Part shown: one piece after another, positions 30,300 to 42,924 of the stretch
Layout: each line of letters starts with the position of its first letter
Numbering within the stretch: the first letter of the stretch is position 1
DNA from: Coniosporium tulheliwenetii
Taxonomy: Eukaryota; Ascomycota; Dothideomycetes
Direction of reading: 5' to 3'
Assembly (NCBI GenBank): GCA_030247845.1
Contig: JAPDRP010000028.1
Location: 186,001 to 250,000 of the forward strand
DNA length: 64,000 nucleotides
The notes under the pieces: model-generated
Told to the model about the DNA's origin: nothing
The model's input: the letters and a program-made list of their open reading frames with translations, nothing else
The model's database searches: none
Translations under genes and position numbers: made by a program

Positions 30300-32963
30300 A
30301 TGTCGTATCAATATCACCCATTAAGTCCTGAGCACGTCCAGCAAAACCCATTACCGGACCAGCAAGGAACAAGTACAGCAGCGCAGAGACGAAGTCCCGA
30401 ACCCACACCTAAAAACCATGCTGGCATGACCGGCGCACTACCGCACCTGAGCTTCGATGCGAAGGGTGTGGCCTGTAGCGACGATGGGCAAAGTCGTTCG
30501 GTTTCAAGAGGCTGGGGGATATGAAACAGCTCGAGGAGCACAAAGTTGTAGGCAACCCATGGGAGCCGGGCTATAAAGCGAGATTCCCTTGGGGAGGGCT
30601 TGGAGCCCTCCTTCTTGTCGTCGGCTGTACGTCAAATCTGCCTTTCACTTCAGCTTATGTATACTTCGTAAAGAGGCGGGTTTCTTTGATCTAGTGATGG
30701 GCAGGCACGCAATTCAATATCACGCGTCAGAGTCTTTCAACCACTCCCTGTGTTATCTCGAGGTGAACGGTACATCAGCTGGCAGACGGCCCGGAACCAC
30801 TTGCTGTACAGGTCACTACTGAACATCTCCGGGGTATCGACTACGCTATCTATCTTTGGGATCTTCTCTTACCCGTGGTCGAACACATGACTAGTGCTTA
30901 CTCCTGAATGTATGTCAGTAACCAGCGCCGCTACTGCTTTTCTGATTGTGAGCTGCGGCAGACCGGTCAGTCGTTGGCAAGTGCGAGGCGTAAGGATTCA
31001 ACCTCAAGTCTGGTTATCCGTGCTATCTACCATTATGGATGCTTTAATTCTGTTTGCACTGGCCGAAGGAGCAACAATTGCTTTCTGGAAGCATGCAGCT
31101 CGCGGTACCACGGTCAGTGGTGAAGATTCCACTGCAGCATTCACAGTCCAGTGAACATGAAGGGAATAGCTGACATGTAGAAGCTTCACAATCTGTACGG
31201 ATACTACGAGTCGACAGCTGTAATGGGCGCATTGAGGCGGATATTGCGAGGACGCTTTAACTGTATCGCCTTCGGTAAATAAGACTCCACTTATCTATGA
31301 GCTAAATCCTGCGTCGCCGCCGCATAAAGCACAGTTGATCACCAATATCGCTAATCAGTCTTTACCGTTCAGCATGTCTAGCAGCCGGTGTATCAGCTCT
31401 ACGAGGTCCTTTGCTTCAGCGGGCGTCCATCATCGACACTAGTGCTGAACACATCACGGACGGATTGATGCGGTTGCGAATGGCACAGCTCATTCCCCCT
31501 GGCTTCCTATGGCCGAAGTACTTGATATTCTCAGACCAGTTCCAAGATGTGGTCGACCAGTATACGGAGCGTACCGACATTCACTATAACTATAGCGACC
31601 GCGGAGGGATATGTACAACCACTATCAAGGTATTTATCTATTTGAAAGATACGTGGTGGAAGGCTAATTTGATAGGGTTTCGGCTTTGGATACGACTGCT
31701 CGTCGTCGTCGGTTGCGTTCGAAACAGCCAAGCAGACCTTCCAATCTACGAGCAATAAGCTCGAAAGTGTTGAGGTTGCCGTACCTGTCTTTAATGTCTC
31801 GGCGCAATTGGCCGGATCTCAAGATGTGTCACTGCTATCGCACAGTCCTCCAAATGCAAGCGAAGAGCTTGCAGGATCTATTGATAGGATCGAGATCTCA
31901 AGCTTGTTCAAGACAAGGCCTGAGTGTGGAAGTGATCTGTCGCTTACGACATGTACGCTGAGGCCAGCTTTGATCGAATACCCCATCTTGTTGCGGAACG
32001 GCACCATTGAGTTGCAGTATCCTCACTGGCAAAACGATACTCTCTTATACCACACGTAAGCCTTCGCAAGCTCCATACTCCCTGGATTATCATGAGAGGG
32101 AGCTCGGTCATAATATTAACATAGCCGCTCCTCGCAGCCCACCATGGAACAGCTTTACAACTTTCGATCCCTTCGCTAAAAAGCCCATCTGGGTTCCCTT
32201 ATCGAACTGGGTTCACTTCTTCCAGTCTCAGTTCAACGTCGAGCTTGACGTGTATCTTGGCGATCTCGTTGGCGGCCCTGGCCCGGCAGAGGGCGTGACC
32301 GGGCTGTATACCGTAGCCCGAAAACACGTCGCCGGCGGCACCGCCGATGCCATCAACGCGCTGAACTGCAGCACGACTTTCTGCGATCCGACACAGGTAC
32401 ATTCTCGCCCGCTTCGTTTAACCCAGCTTCTCGCGACCAACCCATCAGCACCGCTAACTCATCCAGCACGTCCTCGACCGCATGCGCGAAATCGCCTTCC
32501 GCACCGCCGTCGCCGCAGCCAGTACCGCCAACATGGCCATCCTCTTCGGCAACACCTCTCTCATTGACACCAGCCTCCCTCTCATCAAGAACTGGACGCA
32601 GACAGTCGAATACCGCGCCAGAGAGACCCGGACCGTCTACTCCATCAGTTACCCCTACCTCCTCTGCGCGGTCGTGGTCAGTCTCCTCGGCGTCGTTGCG
32701 GTCATCCCGCTGTACGATGGCTGGTGGGAGCTCGGGCGCCCCGTGTCGTTTAATCCGTTGGAGATCGCGAAGGCGTTTGATGCGCCGATTCTGGAGCGGG
32801 TGGATGGGAATCCAGTCAAGGAGCAGATTGTGGAGCAGTCGGGGCTGGAGCGGGTGAGGTATGGTGTGGTGGATCGGGACGGAGGGGAAGGCCGAGGTTG
32901 AAGATGTTTCAGGAGCGGTTCGTGAGGAGGCCGGAGTATGGGGAGACGTTTCTGGATAAGTAG
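30300..32963 (+). CDS. DUF3176-type fungal membrane protein, seven exons (two frameshifts as assembled)
   Basis: Large membrane protein family expanded in filamentous ascomycetes, function unknown; some members carry the doubtful label formylmethionine deformylase-like. Exons: 30300-30626, 30919-31112, 31181-31274, 31373-31629, 31676-32055, 32138-32396, 32467-32963. A proline-rich N-terminus leads into two hydrophobic helices. Then come QPQVWLSVLSTIMDALILF, FALAEGATIAFWKHAARGTT and LRGPLLQRASI, all typical. A glycosylatable outer domain follows, and a last helix LLCAVVVSLLGVVAVIPLYD. One base is missing near 30486-30492 (GGG or AAA run): exon 1 is 327 nt where 328 is needed. Another is missing near 32896-32900, after which RRPEYGETFLDK and a TAG at 32961 follow. 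The first intron is 292 nt, long for this genome. Confidence 0.72.
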
Positions 32964-33380
32964 ATCGCCTTTTCGGTGCCTTTGTCTTTGCCTAGTAACT
33001 CACAATACAATAACAGCATCTTAATTAAATGGTCATAAGCTCGTCGTGTGAGACCGTGTGCATATATGAGCGGTCTAGACGCAGAGTCCCGCACATATCG
33101 CAAGCGCTTTTTCAGTCTAGTATGCAGCGTCCAACACGGCATCATCCCAGATCGACTTGGTATATCTATTAACAGCAATGGGATCCTCAAAAATCGACAG
33201 CAGTTGACGTCCCAACAAGAGAGCACCGGTATGAATTCCCGAACTCCGATAAACAATCAAGAGCGAGGCAGTAAGACAATAGTAGCTTCTAAACAAAGAT
33301 GAGATACACTCCCATGTACGGCAATGTATCAAAGAGTACTACGCATCCGGCCCGCTACCAATGCTGCGCTCGTTGTGCGA
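32964..33380. other. Convergent intergenic region
   Basis: 417 bp between convergent genes. No exon recognised. Confidence 0.5.
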
Positions 33381-35315
33381 TCATTTGATGACGAACTCCC
33401 GCTCCTCGAAGTGTACAGCCTTCCGCATCGGGTTGTCCTCGTCGAAGAGCTCGCCGTCCATAACTCCATGGATATAGCAGGACCCAACAAGCTCGAACTC
33501 GTCATCATCCCCAGCTGGTCCAAGAACGAATGGCATCCTGCCGCCGAAGAAGACTGCCACGACGTCGCCGACTTTGGTATCAGCTGGCAGCATTCCTATA
33601 AGGCCACGGAGTGTAGTGCAAGGAAACCTTCCTTTGTGGAGTCCGTAGATTCTTTCCTGAAATCGGATCGCATGGGCTGATGAGTACCATTCTATGTATT
33701 GTCCCGACTTCTCTCCATCATCGTCGCTGTTGTTTCTCATCTCTTCTTCGAGAAAGTGTAGATGTTCGGTACAGGAGCGACCAATCCTCTGGAAATGACC
33801 ATCACGGTAAGTGACGTCGAAAAGTAGGGTTCTGCAGACGACGCTACTTGCATCTTCGCCATTTGGGTACCTGTCCGATTGCCATGTTACCTGGCAAGCT
33901 CGCCTGAAGAGTTGAAACGCTTGCTTACACAGCGGAGCAACGAATCGTTCATATTCGTCACCCTGTAACATCAACGGGCGGGGGTCAAAGAGAAGCCCAG
34001 ATCCGTGACGATACCGAAGACGGCTCCGGAAACAGAAAGTCGCATTGTCGTAGAATCAACGCTGAGCTGCGGGATTCTCGAGGTTGCGCAGCAGTACAGT
34101 TGGATTCTAGGTACAACCTCGGCTCAAAAGACCAGTCTGGCACCCAGCTCGGGATATCCGGCAGCTTTCTCAAGGTTCCAGCTTGTTCCAGTAACACTAT
34201 CGCGTCTCCCTTGTGGTAAAATGCTCTGCCACGCGTACGTAAAGGTCTTGAGCCGTATTTGATGGAGAGTAGTCTACCACGATGGCCTTTCGGTCTTCGG
34301 GGTCAAACAAAGCAAGCACTGCGTAGACCTTGTCCCTCGGGTCCGAGGCGAGTGTCGCTCGAGTATATATTAAGGCTTCGAGAGACTTGATGACCGGTTC
34401 AAAGAGAGTTGGCTGAGAAGGGCTTGGCCCATGGTCTGGCAGCCGCATTATGCTCCACATCTTCACTGAACGGGACATCTGGGACCCATGGCTCCTCGAA
34501 TTCCCGTCAACAATGGTTTCCAGCCACCAGCGAGGCCAAGTTTCTAGAACCGGGACCTCTCCATAGACATAAGCAATGCGGGCACTGAGGACCATCTCTT
34601 GCGTAACCCAGGTACGATTGAACCACAGCCTGGATCAAAGCTCCGCGACCTCGTGAGGACATTCCACGACCCCTCCCCATCTGGCCATGGCAGCGAGACC
34701 TGAAGCAGGACTTCCGTACCTCGGTGCGCCAATGTACCCAATGGCTCCCCTCGCTTTCTGGAAGATCTCACCCATTTGCGGGACTTGAATATTTTTTTCC
34801 GGAATGTCCCACTGGTTGACCGATATGCCGTCCGCCCATAGATATATGTCTTCGTCCTTGGTCCAGATTTCTGAGTCTTCGTGGTGAATAGCGTAAATCG
34901 CAGCACGAAGCGCTCCATCAAGGTTCTGGGTAATCATGAGCCTCTCGCCGTTGCAGTAAACGGTCAGGCAAGGTGTTGGATTCCTCCAGGCGTACGATAA
35001 CGCCAGATATTCGGGTGGCTCAATCAAGGAGGCATGGTGAATCCCAAACTCCAGATGTTTCTCGCCCGCAATATGCGAGGAGCGCAACTGTCTCGGTCTG
35101 ATGTACCTGAGCAACCGGATCTGTCGTTCTGCCAGTGGTTGGTACTGAAAGTCCCAATTTGATCCGCGATTCGTATTTCCCACTCGACATCTACGCTTGG
35201 CTGACGGACTTTGAGCGGAAGAGGACAACAAGCCGGATGTATCAGGCTTCCTTACGTCAGGATGAGCGCTTGTGTCCGCGTTAGGGGGCTCTGAGGCGGG
35301 AGTTTTGCGCTTCAT
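33381..35315 (-). pseudogene. HET-domain protein, broken
   Basis: HET proteins mediate heterokaryon incompatibility, a cell-death response to non-self fusion. The start at 35315 (MKRKTPASEPPN) is followed by a basic low-complexity leader. HET blocks are EYLALSYAWRNP, LWADGISVNQWDIPEKN, FNRTWVTQE and DPRDKVYAVLALF, with the C-terminal block FELVGSCYIHGVMDGE. TGA at 34635-34637 interrupts the frame just before FNRTWV. The frame then slips at the plus-strand A4 run 34218-34221, near the A3 run 34030-34032 and at the G5 run 33980-33984. Each slip is explained by one missing base. No intron is needed. With three slips and one stop it is probably not functional, but see the note on homopolymer errors. 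Confidence 0.85.
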
Positions 35316-36187
35316 CGCGAGAGTTGGGTTCAAAAACCTTAACAACACGAGAGGAGATTGCAGACTGAGGAACGACGAAAGCGATATTGATATTATTGTG
35401 GAGAGAGATCCTTACCTTGTCCTCGCCGGGCAGGTTGAAACAGTTCACCAGCTCAACCTCGCTGCTGCCGCCGCCAGGTTATCGCCGACTGCGCCTCATG
35501 TTTCGTTTCTCACTGAGGCTTCGAATCCGGGGCCTCAGACATTGCACGACGTCTCTTTCTACATCTCAGAAACAGCGGGTGTGCCCATGTTAAAGGCGCT
35601 TCGGACTATTTGACATGTTGAGTTGAAGTGGGCGACGCGCTTCTCTAATTAGGTGCCCCGTAACGGGGGCGTGATATGCCTTCACGTGACCCTGTTTCCC
35701 GCCTACTCTAATATACGACGGACGGGGTTTTTAGTGAGGAAGCGGTGCCGGTTGCTAGTTACTAACTCGTCGTCGAACAGCTGCAACACACCTTATAATA
35801 GATACGCGGGTTATATCGTAATACATAGTTGTATCGTATATTTTCTCGTCTACAAAGGTTGTAGAGCTTGAAATCAATATTATAAAGAGGAAGTCGTGAT
35901 ATCGTAATGCTTGGTTACCGGCACTACTTCCTTACTAGGAACCCTATCCTTCGTAGCCGTGAGAAAGGCAGTTTGTAAGAACATATCCGTCAAAGTCGCA
36001 TACGTGCATAGCTCTACGAAATGCGTTACCTCGCGATTCGCCAATCAAGCCAAGCGGGAAACGGAGACAAGTACCTTTAGTTTAGAGCTTGTAAGCTAGA
36101 GCAACAAGCTGATCAACAACACCGCCCCTCTCTAGTTTCGGAGCGACTCTACTAGAAAAGTTCTGTGTACGTTCTTTTCAATTGGGG
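35316..36187. other. Intergenic, partly AT-rich
   Basis: 872 bp. The part from about 35640 to 36130 is AT-rich with scattered CG dinucleotides and no long frame; it may be old repeat sequence, but no element family could be named. Confidence 0.5.
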
Positions 36188-37037
36188 TCAAGCTGAAACA
36201 CCGCCGGACCTTTGTTTCTTCACCCAGTTCTTCAGCCAATTGAAGAAACCGCTGGACAAAAGCTTAGCATTAAGAGCAGATCGACCGTCGCCGAGAGGAA
36301 ACTTACAGCACTTGGGCAACCCAAGCTAGGATTGCGCCAACCCCGAAAGCTGCGGTCAAGCCCACAGCGGCCCGACCAACCGGTTCCACATATTCTTTCA
36401 CAGCAAGGCCAAGGAAGAGGAACGCGGCCAGGACATGAAGCTGGAGCACAAGCGAACTCAATGTGATGATCACTTCTACCCAATTGGTGCCTTCTTCTCG
36501 ATTCGCCCTAGATCTATCGTGTTTGTTATAGCTTGCGATCCACGTCGAGCTGTCAAACTCAATCGCAAGTGATAGGACAAGAGCGAGACCAAAGGCGACC
36601 ACAAACAGAAGCCAACCGACGGCAAGGAAGAACCGGGCGCTCTCACGTCGCTCAAAGTTCGCTTCGGTGGCTCCTGGTTCCCTACTTGGCTCTCCCCGGA
36701 GGCCCTCCGGATCTGCAATCTCGGAGACAATGACCGTAAATGTGAGCGAGGCTCCCAGAGCCGCGGCCGTGGAAATGTTGCTAGCGAAACTCCTGGCCCA
36801 GTTGACAACTGTCGATCCATAGTCTGGTTCTTTAGCCTCCGCCACACGAGGATCTTTAGGTGTAGCCACAGGCTGTGTCGGAGGTGGACCCTCAGAAGGC
36901 TCAGGAGACGGGTCAGCTGGAAAATACAGTTGGGACCGAGACGGATTGAACTCTTGAGATCGTGCCCCAGCAGGCTGCTGGTACGGCTGCTGTGTAGGAC
37001 CCGCTGCTGTTGAACTAGCTGTGGAGAAGTTGTCCAT
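36188..37037 (-). CDS. Four-helix membrane protein of unknown function
   Basis: Two exons (37037-36307, 36251-36188) join over a 55-nt intron to 264 residues. Without splicing a TAA at the GTAAGT donor would end the protein at AQVL; with splicing it continues as GFFNWLKNWVKKQ and ends at a TGA. The first 80 residues are Pro/Gln/Ser rich and probably cytosolic. Hydrophobic helices are seen at about 105-125 (AAALGASLTFTVIVSE), 155-180 (ARFFLAVGWLLFVVAFGLAL), 205-228 and 235-245. A cluster of charges (ERRESAR) precedes helix 2. No domain is recognised; similar proteins are common in Dothideomycetes and often sit near HET genes. The frame is intact, unlike its neighbours. Confidence 0.72.
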
Positions 37038-38041
37038 GACCAAGATTGACGTGTGACAAGCGTGCGTACCAGACAGGCAACCTAAGGAACTGTCGCAGCT
37101 GAGACATGCTGACAGCTTCAGCCTCATGAAGCTTGGCGGCGGGGCTTGATAACACCTCTGGTTAAGCCATAAGGAGCATGGACGTCAGCTTCATGCCAGT
37201 GCATGTACAGGTCTTGCACGGATCGGCGCTTCCTCGCCTGTCTTTCAAAGCTTTCAGTTTTGCGCCAAAGATGCTCTTTTTGCACCAATGATGCCCTCTC
37301 CCCTTGTAAAGACATTGAACACGTGACGAACTTCATCACTTCAGTCTATAAAAACACTTAAAATGCTGTAATCACCACCACAATAAGTTGCAAAGAAGCT
37401 GAGATTCTGGAAGTTTAATGTTCGTATACTATAATATAACATGCGATATTTAAAAAGGCGATATTTTAGATATTTTAAGTAACGTATTTGATGCGAAGTT
37501 GACTAGTGAAGATGGACGGCGTAAATTCTTTCGCTCGCGCTCAACTGCGAAGAAGCGCCGATCCGTGCAAGACCTGTATAGCTTTGTTCGATCCGTTCTA
37601 AAATTAGTCTCCTCGATATTGACGTCGATCCACAGAAGTCACGTGGGGGTGATAATTTGGTTCGCCGGAATCAAAACCATCCACGTTCAAACGATCCAAA
37701 AAACCATAAGAATCATAGTTATGAGCTTCACTTAATACAAAAACTATCATTTAAGATTATGGCAAGACATAGTGCAGCGGCTAGGGTGTTTGAGTATAGG
37801 ACCCAGGCAAGCAGGTCGTGCGCGACCGCGGTGGTGAAGTATCGTGATATGATCATCAAGGCAGTTATATCGCGACGGCAGAGGATCAATGAGGCAGCGG
37901 AGCAGTCAAAATGCATGGTATCATGGTATAGTTGGTCGTGGGTGCATGAGGAAGCTAAAGAGTCCTCCGCGCGCCTTCCATATGCGCGCCACACGTGACA
38001 AACGTTCTACACCACCACAATAGCTTCCTCGAGGTGACCAA
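37038..38041. other. Gene-free stretch with inverted repeat and AT-rich core
   Basis: No supported gene. The core 37320-37500 is very AT-rich and flanked by the inverted repeat listed next. Frames at 37499-37735 and 37124-37339 encode the same short peptide KRRSVQDLY only because of that repeat. Confidence 0.55.
37206..37578. repeat. Perfect 27-bp inverted repeat flanking an AT-rich core
   Basis: 37206-37232 is the exact reverse complement of 37552-37578 (27 of 27). The outer parts are diverged but show weaker similarity further in. The 319-bp core is AT-rich. The arrangement fits a decayed palindromic element or a foldback, with RIP-like loss of GC in the middle. Confidence 0.75.
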
Positions 38042-39840
38042 TTAGCTGATTGACCATTGTCCCCAATACGACGCACTTATATTCAGCTGACCAAGAGAGT
38101 CAGACTGAAAATTCTCCATGGCAACCTTCTGGCCCACGACGGTCCAGTTCATAATCTGCAAGTCCATCGAGATGCCAGGCTCAGAGGCGGGAATAATACT
38201 AACTCCCGTGCCGATGCTATCCCTCTGCAATCCGTCCGGGAACGCTACATCTCTGATGACGAAGTCCTTGTAGCTCTGCAGCGGGGTGATGCGAAGCAGC
38301 GCCGGACAGAGACCCTCGCAGACGACGTTCGAGACAGTCATGCTGATGGACTGGTTGGGTCGACGGACAAGCCGGAGGCGTAGAAAGGAGAGGCGCCGAT
38401 AATAGACGAAGGGACATATGTTTCGGATTTGATGTAGCGGGTGTGGATAACGTTCAGCGTGTCGATTGTGACGTTGCTGACGTTCCGGACGCTCCAGCCC
38501 ATCTGGATGATAGGGTCGTTATGGCCCTTCCACACGGTGATGTTCGAGACTGACACGTCGGAGTAGTACACCTTGATCGCATCGTCATTGACGTGGTAGA
38601 ACACGTGGTGCACAACGCCGTGCGGATACATCTGCGGCCCGTCCGTCTGGAAGAAGAAGGCACCGACCTGCTTGTAGTCGGATACTTGCACTGAGATGTC
38701 CGTGTTTCCGTGGAAGTCCATCGTGTTGAATCGAGGCGCGTTGAGGGTTGGTCCGACACAGTACCATGTCTGACCGCCTCCGAGATTATTGTGCCACCAC
38801 ATTCTCAGGCTGTAACCGTCGTCCTTTACACTTTGGTAGTAGGTGGTAGGATTGGCCTGATATACGTAGTGCTCGCCTGAGAGGACGCCATGCCCAGCGG
38901 CGTAGAAGTTCTACGTCGTGTTGTACTCGACAGCGCCTTTGAAGTAAGCTCCGGGCGCAAAGTAAACCCAGTGCGTATTAGGGCTCAGCTTCATGTGGTT
39001 CTGTCCATATTTCGGCGAGTTGCCCGACTGATCCTGATTCATTCAATATACACCTGGTGGAAAGTAGCGAATCGGTGAAGACCCCCAGTCGCCATTGTTG
39101 ATTGGACCGGGCGTCATCGTGTGGATATTCGTCGAATTCATCGAGAGAATCATATCAGGCGGTGTGAAGGGGCTGGCGAAGATCATTAGAGCATTCGTCG
39201 ACTCCACACCGACCACGCTGCCTCCGGACGAGACATAATGGGAACCATTAGAGCGGTAGTTGTAAAGGTCAGAGCTGAGCTCAACGGAGAACTTCCGGCC
39301 GTTGGAGTCTTTGGGAACACGAATGATAATGCCGCCGTCGTGGGAGGTCCTTAGAGCATAGCGAACAGTCGATGGTCGGATAACAACGCCAGATGTCGGT
39401 CCCAGACTGATGCCATCTCTCCTGAGAATCTTGACGTCTACGTCTGCGTCATATTCAAACTGGGATCAGGCCATATTGATGCCGACACTAGGCTCGATGG
39501 TGATTCCGTCGTCGACACTGTGGTTCATAGTGTTGCTGTTGGGGGCGTCCCAGGGAGAATAGATCCGGCCGTTACCATTCCGGGGGATTGACTTATAGAC
39601 AAAGGAGTCATAGAATTTGTTGGCGCCGGCCACACTGATCTGGACGTAATACTGGTGGGATTGTCGGACGTTGCCGGGTTGAACTAGCGTGTATGTGTTG
39701 ATCTCGCCCGAGTCGTGCCACCAGGTACAGAACTTGGAGTCGCAGTGAGAGTTATTGCCTCTTTGTCCGCGAACTGCAGCTCCCAGGGCCGATTGGGCGA
39801 ATATAGCGCTAAACAGCGTGGCCAGCATGATCGAGTTCAT
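38042..39840 (-). pseudogene. GH49 dextranase-like secreted enzyme, with three stops
   Basis: Family GH49 enzymes (dextranase, isopullulanase) cleave alpha-glucans with a beta-helix fold. The start at 39840 encodes a signal peptide (MLATLFSAIFAQSALGA). Conserved blocks: CTWWHDSGEINTYT, GNVRQSHQYYVQIS, NNGDWGSSPIRYFPPGVY, SLRMWWHNNLGGGQTWYC, YKQVGAFFFQTDGP, NDDAIKVYYS. Length (about 599 codons) matches the family. In-frame stops are TGA 39466-39468, TGA 39043-39045 and TAG 38911-38913; the first two replace expected Trp (TGG to TGA) and the third an expected Gln (CAG to TAG). A one-base slip near 38355-38362 precedes the last 105 codons. A stepwise decaying gene; dextranases are rare in fungi, so gain and loss is plausible. 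Confidence 0.9.
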
Positions 39841-41361
39841 GATTTTTTAGGGGAAATCAGAGAAAGGAAGCAATGGGATAAGGAAGTTTAAGTGAGTGGA
39901 CAGCTACAGTGACGACTGTAAGCATTTATACTACCTGATCCATGGGTTTATAGCCATCACGCGTAGTCCAATCGTCCCAGGACAATTGGGTTCCTCTCGG
40001 CCCGGACTGTGAGTGAGCGACGATCTCCCCGCCTACAAGACACAGTTGCAACATAACCACCGCTGTAACATTGAATCTCGAGGTTGTCAAAGAGAAGGGC
40101 CAATTGGCGATGCTGTAGTGGTCATGACAGATGGAATTCACATGAGAGAATTGCAAAAAGGAACACACAGCAGCTGGTACTCGTTGGTGGTCGGTCCATA
40201 GCGGATCATCTCCTCCATAGTGAGGTGCCAGGTGTGTAGGGACCTATAGGCTTCCGAGCTCGTCTACCTGATGCCGTAGGGGTCCGTAGCTCCAGTTGCC
40301 GTAGCGGAACTTGGTCTGCCGCTAGCTTCGGGAAGTTTTTCGTCGTGGAACCAGAATCAAGAGGCTACTACTTGCCCTTCTTCATCGAACTTATATCGAT
40401 TCGGGAAGGTGGCTCCCCGAAGGTAACACCACTTCTTTTGGGCTTGAAAGAAGTGTTGTGACATAATTGTGCAGTCACTCGACGGTTCCTCGAGTGCTTC
40501 ATGGGCTCACATTAGGGAGACTGTGATGACACGGAACACAAGGACCTGTGTACTCCAGGGGAGGTGTTGACGAAGCGGCACGCCTCGCACGAGCCGGCAC
40601 CGTTGCAGGAAGCAGTTTCCCCGCGCCTTGGTATAAACTCAGACATCGGAATAATATTAAAGCGGACGGGTATACAGTATCCTTTGATCTATGGCAGAAG
40701 CAACAGCGCTTACCATTTGTATATCGGACATTTATGAAATCCTCTTTGTCATTAGTGTAACAGCACCTTGCGAGAGCGCACAAGCCTTGGGACGCCATTG
40801 TCTCCTGTATTCTTCTTCAAATCAATTGTCTGTCGAATAACACTCTGTCGGTTCGGAACAGATCCTGTTGATGCTTGGGGCTGGCGGGAGCACTTCATCG
40901 ACTGCTGGATTATCAACTACGAGCCGGATAGGATAATAAGCGTGGCCACGCATTTTGGTGTCTAAATGGTAGACAGATGAGCGTGGCACATATTGAAGAC
41001 CTCGTAACCCGCCAGCCGGCCTCAATCCGGAACCGGAAGGATGTATTATGCTGAGTTCCCCATGAAAGTTGTACAGTTACTAACCCGGGAAGACCTCGAC
41101 TTGTGGCATGAATGAAGAAACATCGGATAACTTCATTTCTGCGAGCTATCATGGTCGCCAGTGTATCCCATGTACCATGTCGGGCTCCCTGCTCCACTCG
41201 CATGGGCGTCGCTCACAGGGCACGAGGAATCCACAAGCACAAACAAACATCCTTGTTTGAGGCCACAGCTCTGTCCATACGCATACAACAAGGACTATCC
41301 AAGCAGAACAGCTCCAATGCTTCAACTCTTATCCCTCCCTTACCACACATCCCCCATCAAC
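39841..41361. other. Intergenic, nothing recognised
   Basis: 1.5 kb. Contains the promoter of the GH49 gene and the 3' flank of the thiolase. Short frames look random. Confidence 0.5.
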
Positions 41362-42924
41362 CTACTCCGCCACCCAAACAGCCGCCATCCCCATCCCCGT
41401 CCCAACACACATACTACTCACACCCACCCTCTCCCCCTCCTCCTAAGCTCATACAACAGCGTACTAATCTGCCTCGCTCCCGTGCACCCAAGCGGATGCC
41501 CAAACGCAATCGCCCCGCCCTTCGGATTCACCTTCTCCATTGGAATCCCCAGCTCCTCGATACAATACAGACACTGACTCGCAAACGCCTCGTTGATCTC
41601 CCAGATGTCAACATCTGCGACTGAGATACCGGCGCGCTGGAGACAGGGCGGGATGGCGGCCGCGGGCCCGACGCCCATGAGGAGAGGCGGGACGCCGACC
41701 ACGGAGGCTGTGACGAATTTACCCAGGATGGGCTGTGAGAGGCGGAGCGCGGTGCTGCGCTTCATGAGTAATACCGCGGCCGCGCCGTCGGAGATCTGCG
41801 ACGCGTTGCCCGCGTGGATGCTCCCGTCTTTCGCGAAAGCGGGTCGGATCTTCGCGAGCGATTCGGCGGTCATAGCCTGCCGGACGCCGTCGTCCTTTGA
41901 CACTGTAATCGTCTTCTCCTCGTCGGTCTTCGGATCCGTCCACTTGACGGTCAGGGGCGCGATCTCCTCGTCGAAGAGGCCTGCTTTCTGGGCCGCCTCG
42001 GCTTTCTGGAAGGACGAGGCGGCGAAGGCGTCTTGTTTTGTGCGGGGATGTTCTTGGATTTCGCCATCTTTTCGGAGAGGACGCCCATGGGGACTTTGCA
42101 GTTTGCGGACTCGGGGACGGACTCGAGGAGGGGGCTGAATTCGGTGACGGCGCCGGGGCTGTGGGTATGGACGTGTCAGCGCCACTCTTTTGTTTCCCTC
42201 TTCTCGGCCATGTGAAGCAGCGAGGATTCGAGGGGTGTACTCACCCATACTGACTACTCATACTCTCCACCCCCGCCCCAATCCCCACCTCAATCATACC
42301 AACCCTAATCATATTCGCGACATCCACACACGCCTGCAGTCCGCTACTGCACTGCCTATTCAGACTCTTGACCGCCGTGGTAACCGGGAATCCCGCCGCG
42401 AGCGCAGCAGCCCTGAACTCGGTCGCGCCGCCGCCCGGGGAGGACGGACCCGACGGCAATGTCCTCGACGAGGGCGGGGTCGATGCCGGATCGCGAGATC
42501 AGGTTCACGAAGGCGCCGTGGAGGAGGTCGGCCGCGGGGGTGTCTTTGAAGGAGCCCTTGCCGCCTTTTGTGATGGGGGTGCGGAGGGCGCAGGTTACGA
42601 CGATCTGGGGAGAGGAAGTGTTAGTTGGTGGTTTGAAGGGTTAATAAGGGGGTTGCAAGTTGAGGGGGCGGATTTAGAGTGCTGTGAGGATTGGAGGACG
42701 ACGAGGGGCATGGATTGGTTGGATGCTATAGAGCGGCGCCGGTGCGTTCAACGCTCGCCGGCGCTGAGAATAGTGGGAGAGATGTGTACACATACATCAT
42801 CGGGATGCTTCTCCAGTAAAGCTTCCCTCCCTGTCGGGATATCAGCCTCAGAGGCCTTCAGATGGTCCGCAACCTGCGAGAGCCGCTCTTGCGCCGCCAT
42901 CCTGGTTCCAGCCTGGTTTGCCAT
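41362..42924 (-). CDS. Peroxisomal 3-ketoacyl-CoA thiolase with PTS2 (frameshifted as assembled)
   Basis: Last enzyme of peroxisomal beta-oxidation, cleaving 3-ketoacyl-CoA with CoA. Exons: 42924-42796, 42604-42245, 42158-41362. The N-terminus carries RLSQVADHL, a PTS2 signal (RL-x5-HL). Catalytic blocks: LNRQCSSGLQA with the active Cys, NEAFASQ with His-partner region, GGAIAFGHPLGCTGARQ, and a C-terminal end resembling GTGMGMAAVWVAE. The frame breaks after VLP (C4 run near 42439-42442), after KSKNIP (C4 run, plus-strand GGGG 42042-42045) and after LRRRG (G5 run near 41438-41442). Each fits homopolymer length error. A core metabolic gene would not be expected to be broken unless a second copy exists. 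The first intron is 191 nt. Confidence 0.85.

Noticed and set aside
37499..37735. Small gene encoding the KRRSVQDLY peptide
   Set aside because: The shared peptide with the opposite-strand frame at 37124-37339 follows from the inverted repeat; no other coding feature is seen.
38911..39468. UGA read as tryptophan (alternative genetic code) in the GH49 gene
   Set aside because: A TAG is also present, neighbouring intact genes use TGA as their stop, and other genes use TGG for Trp.
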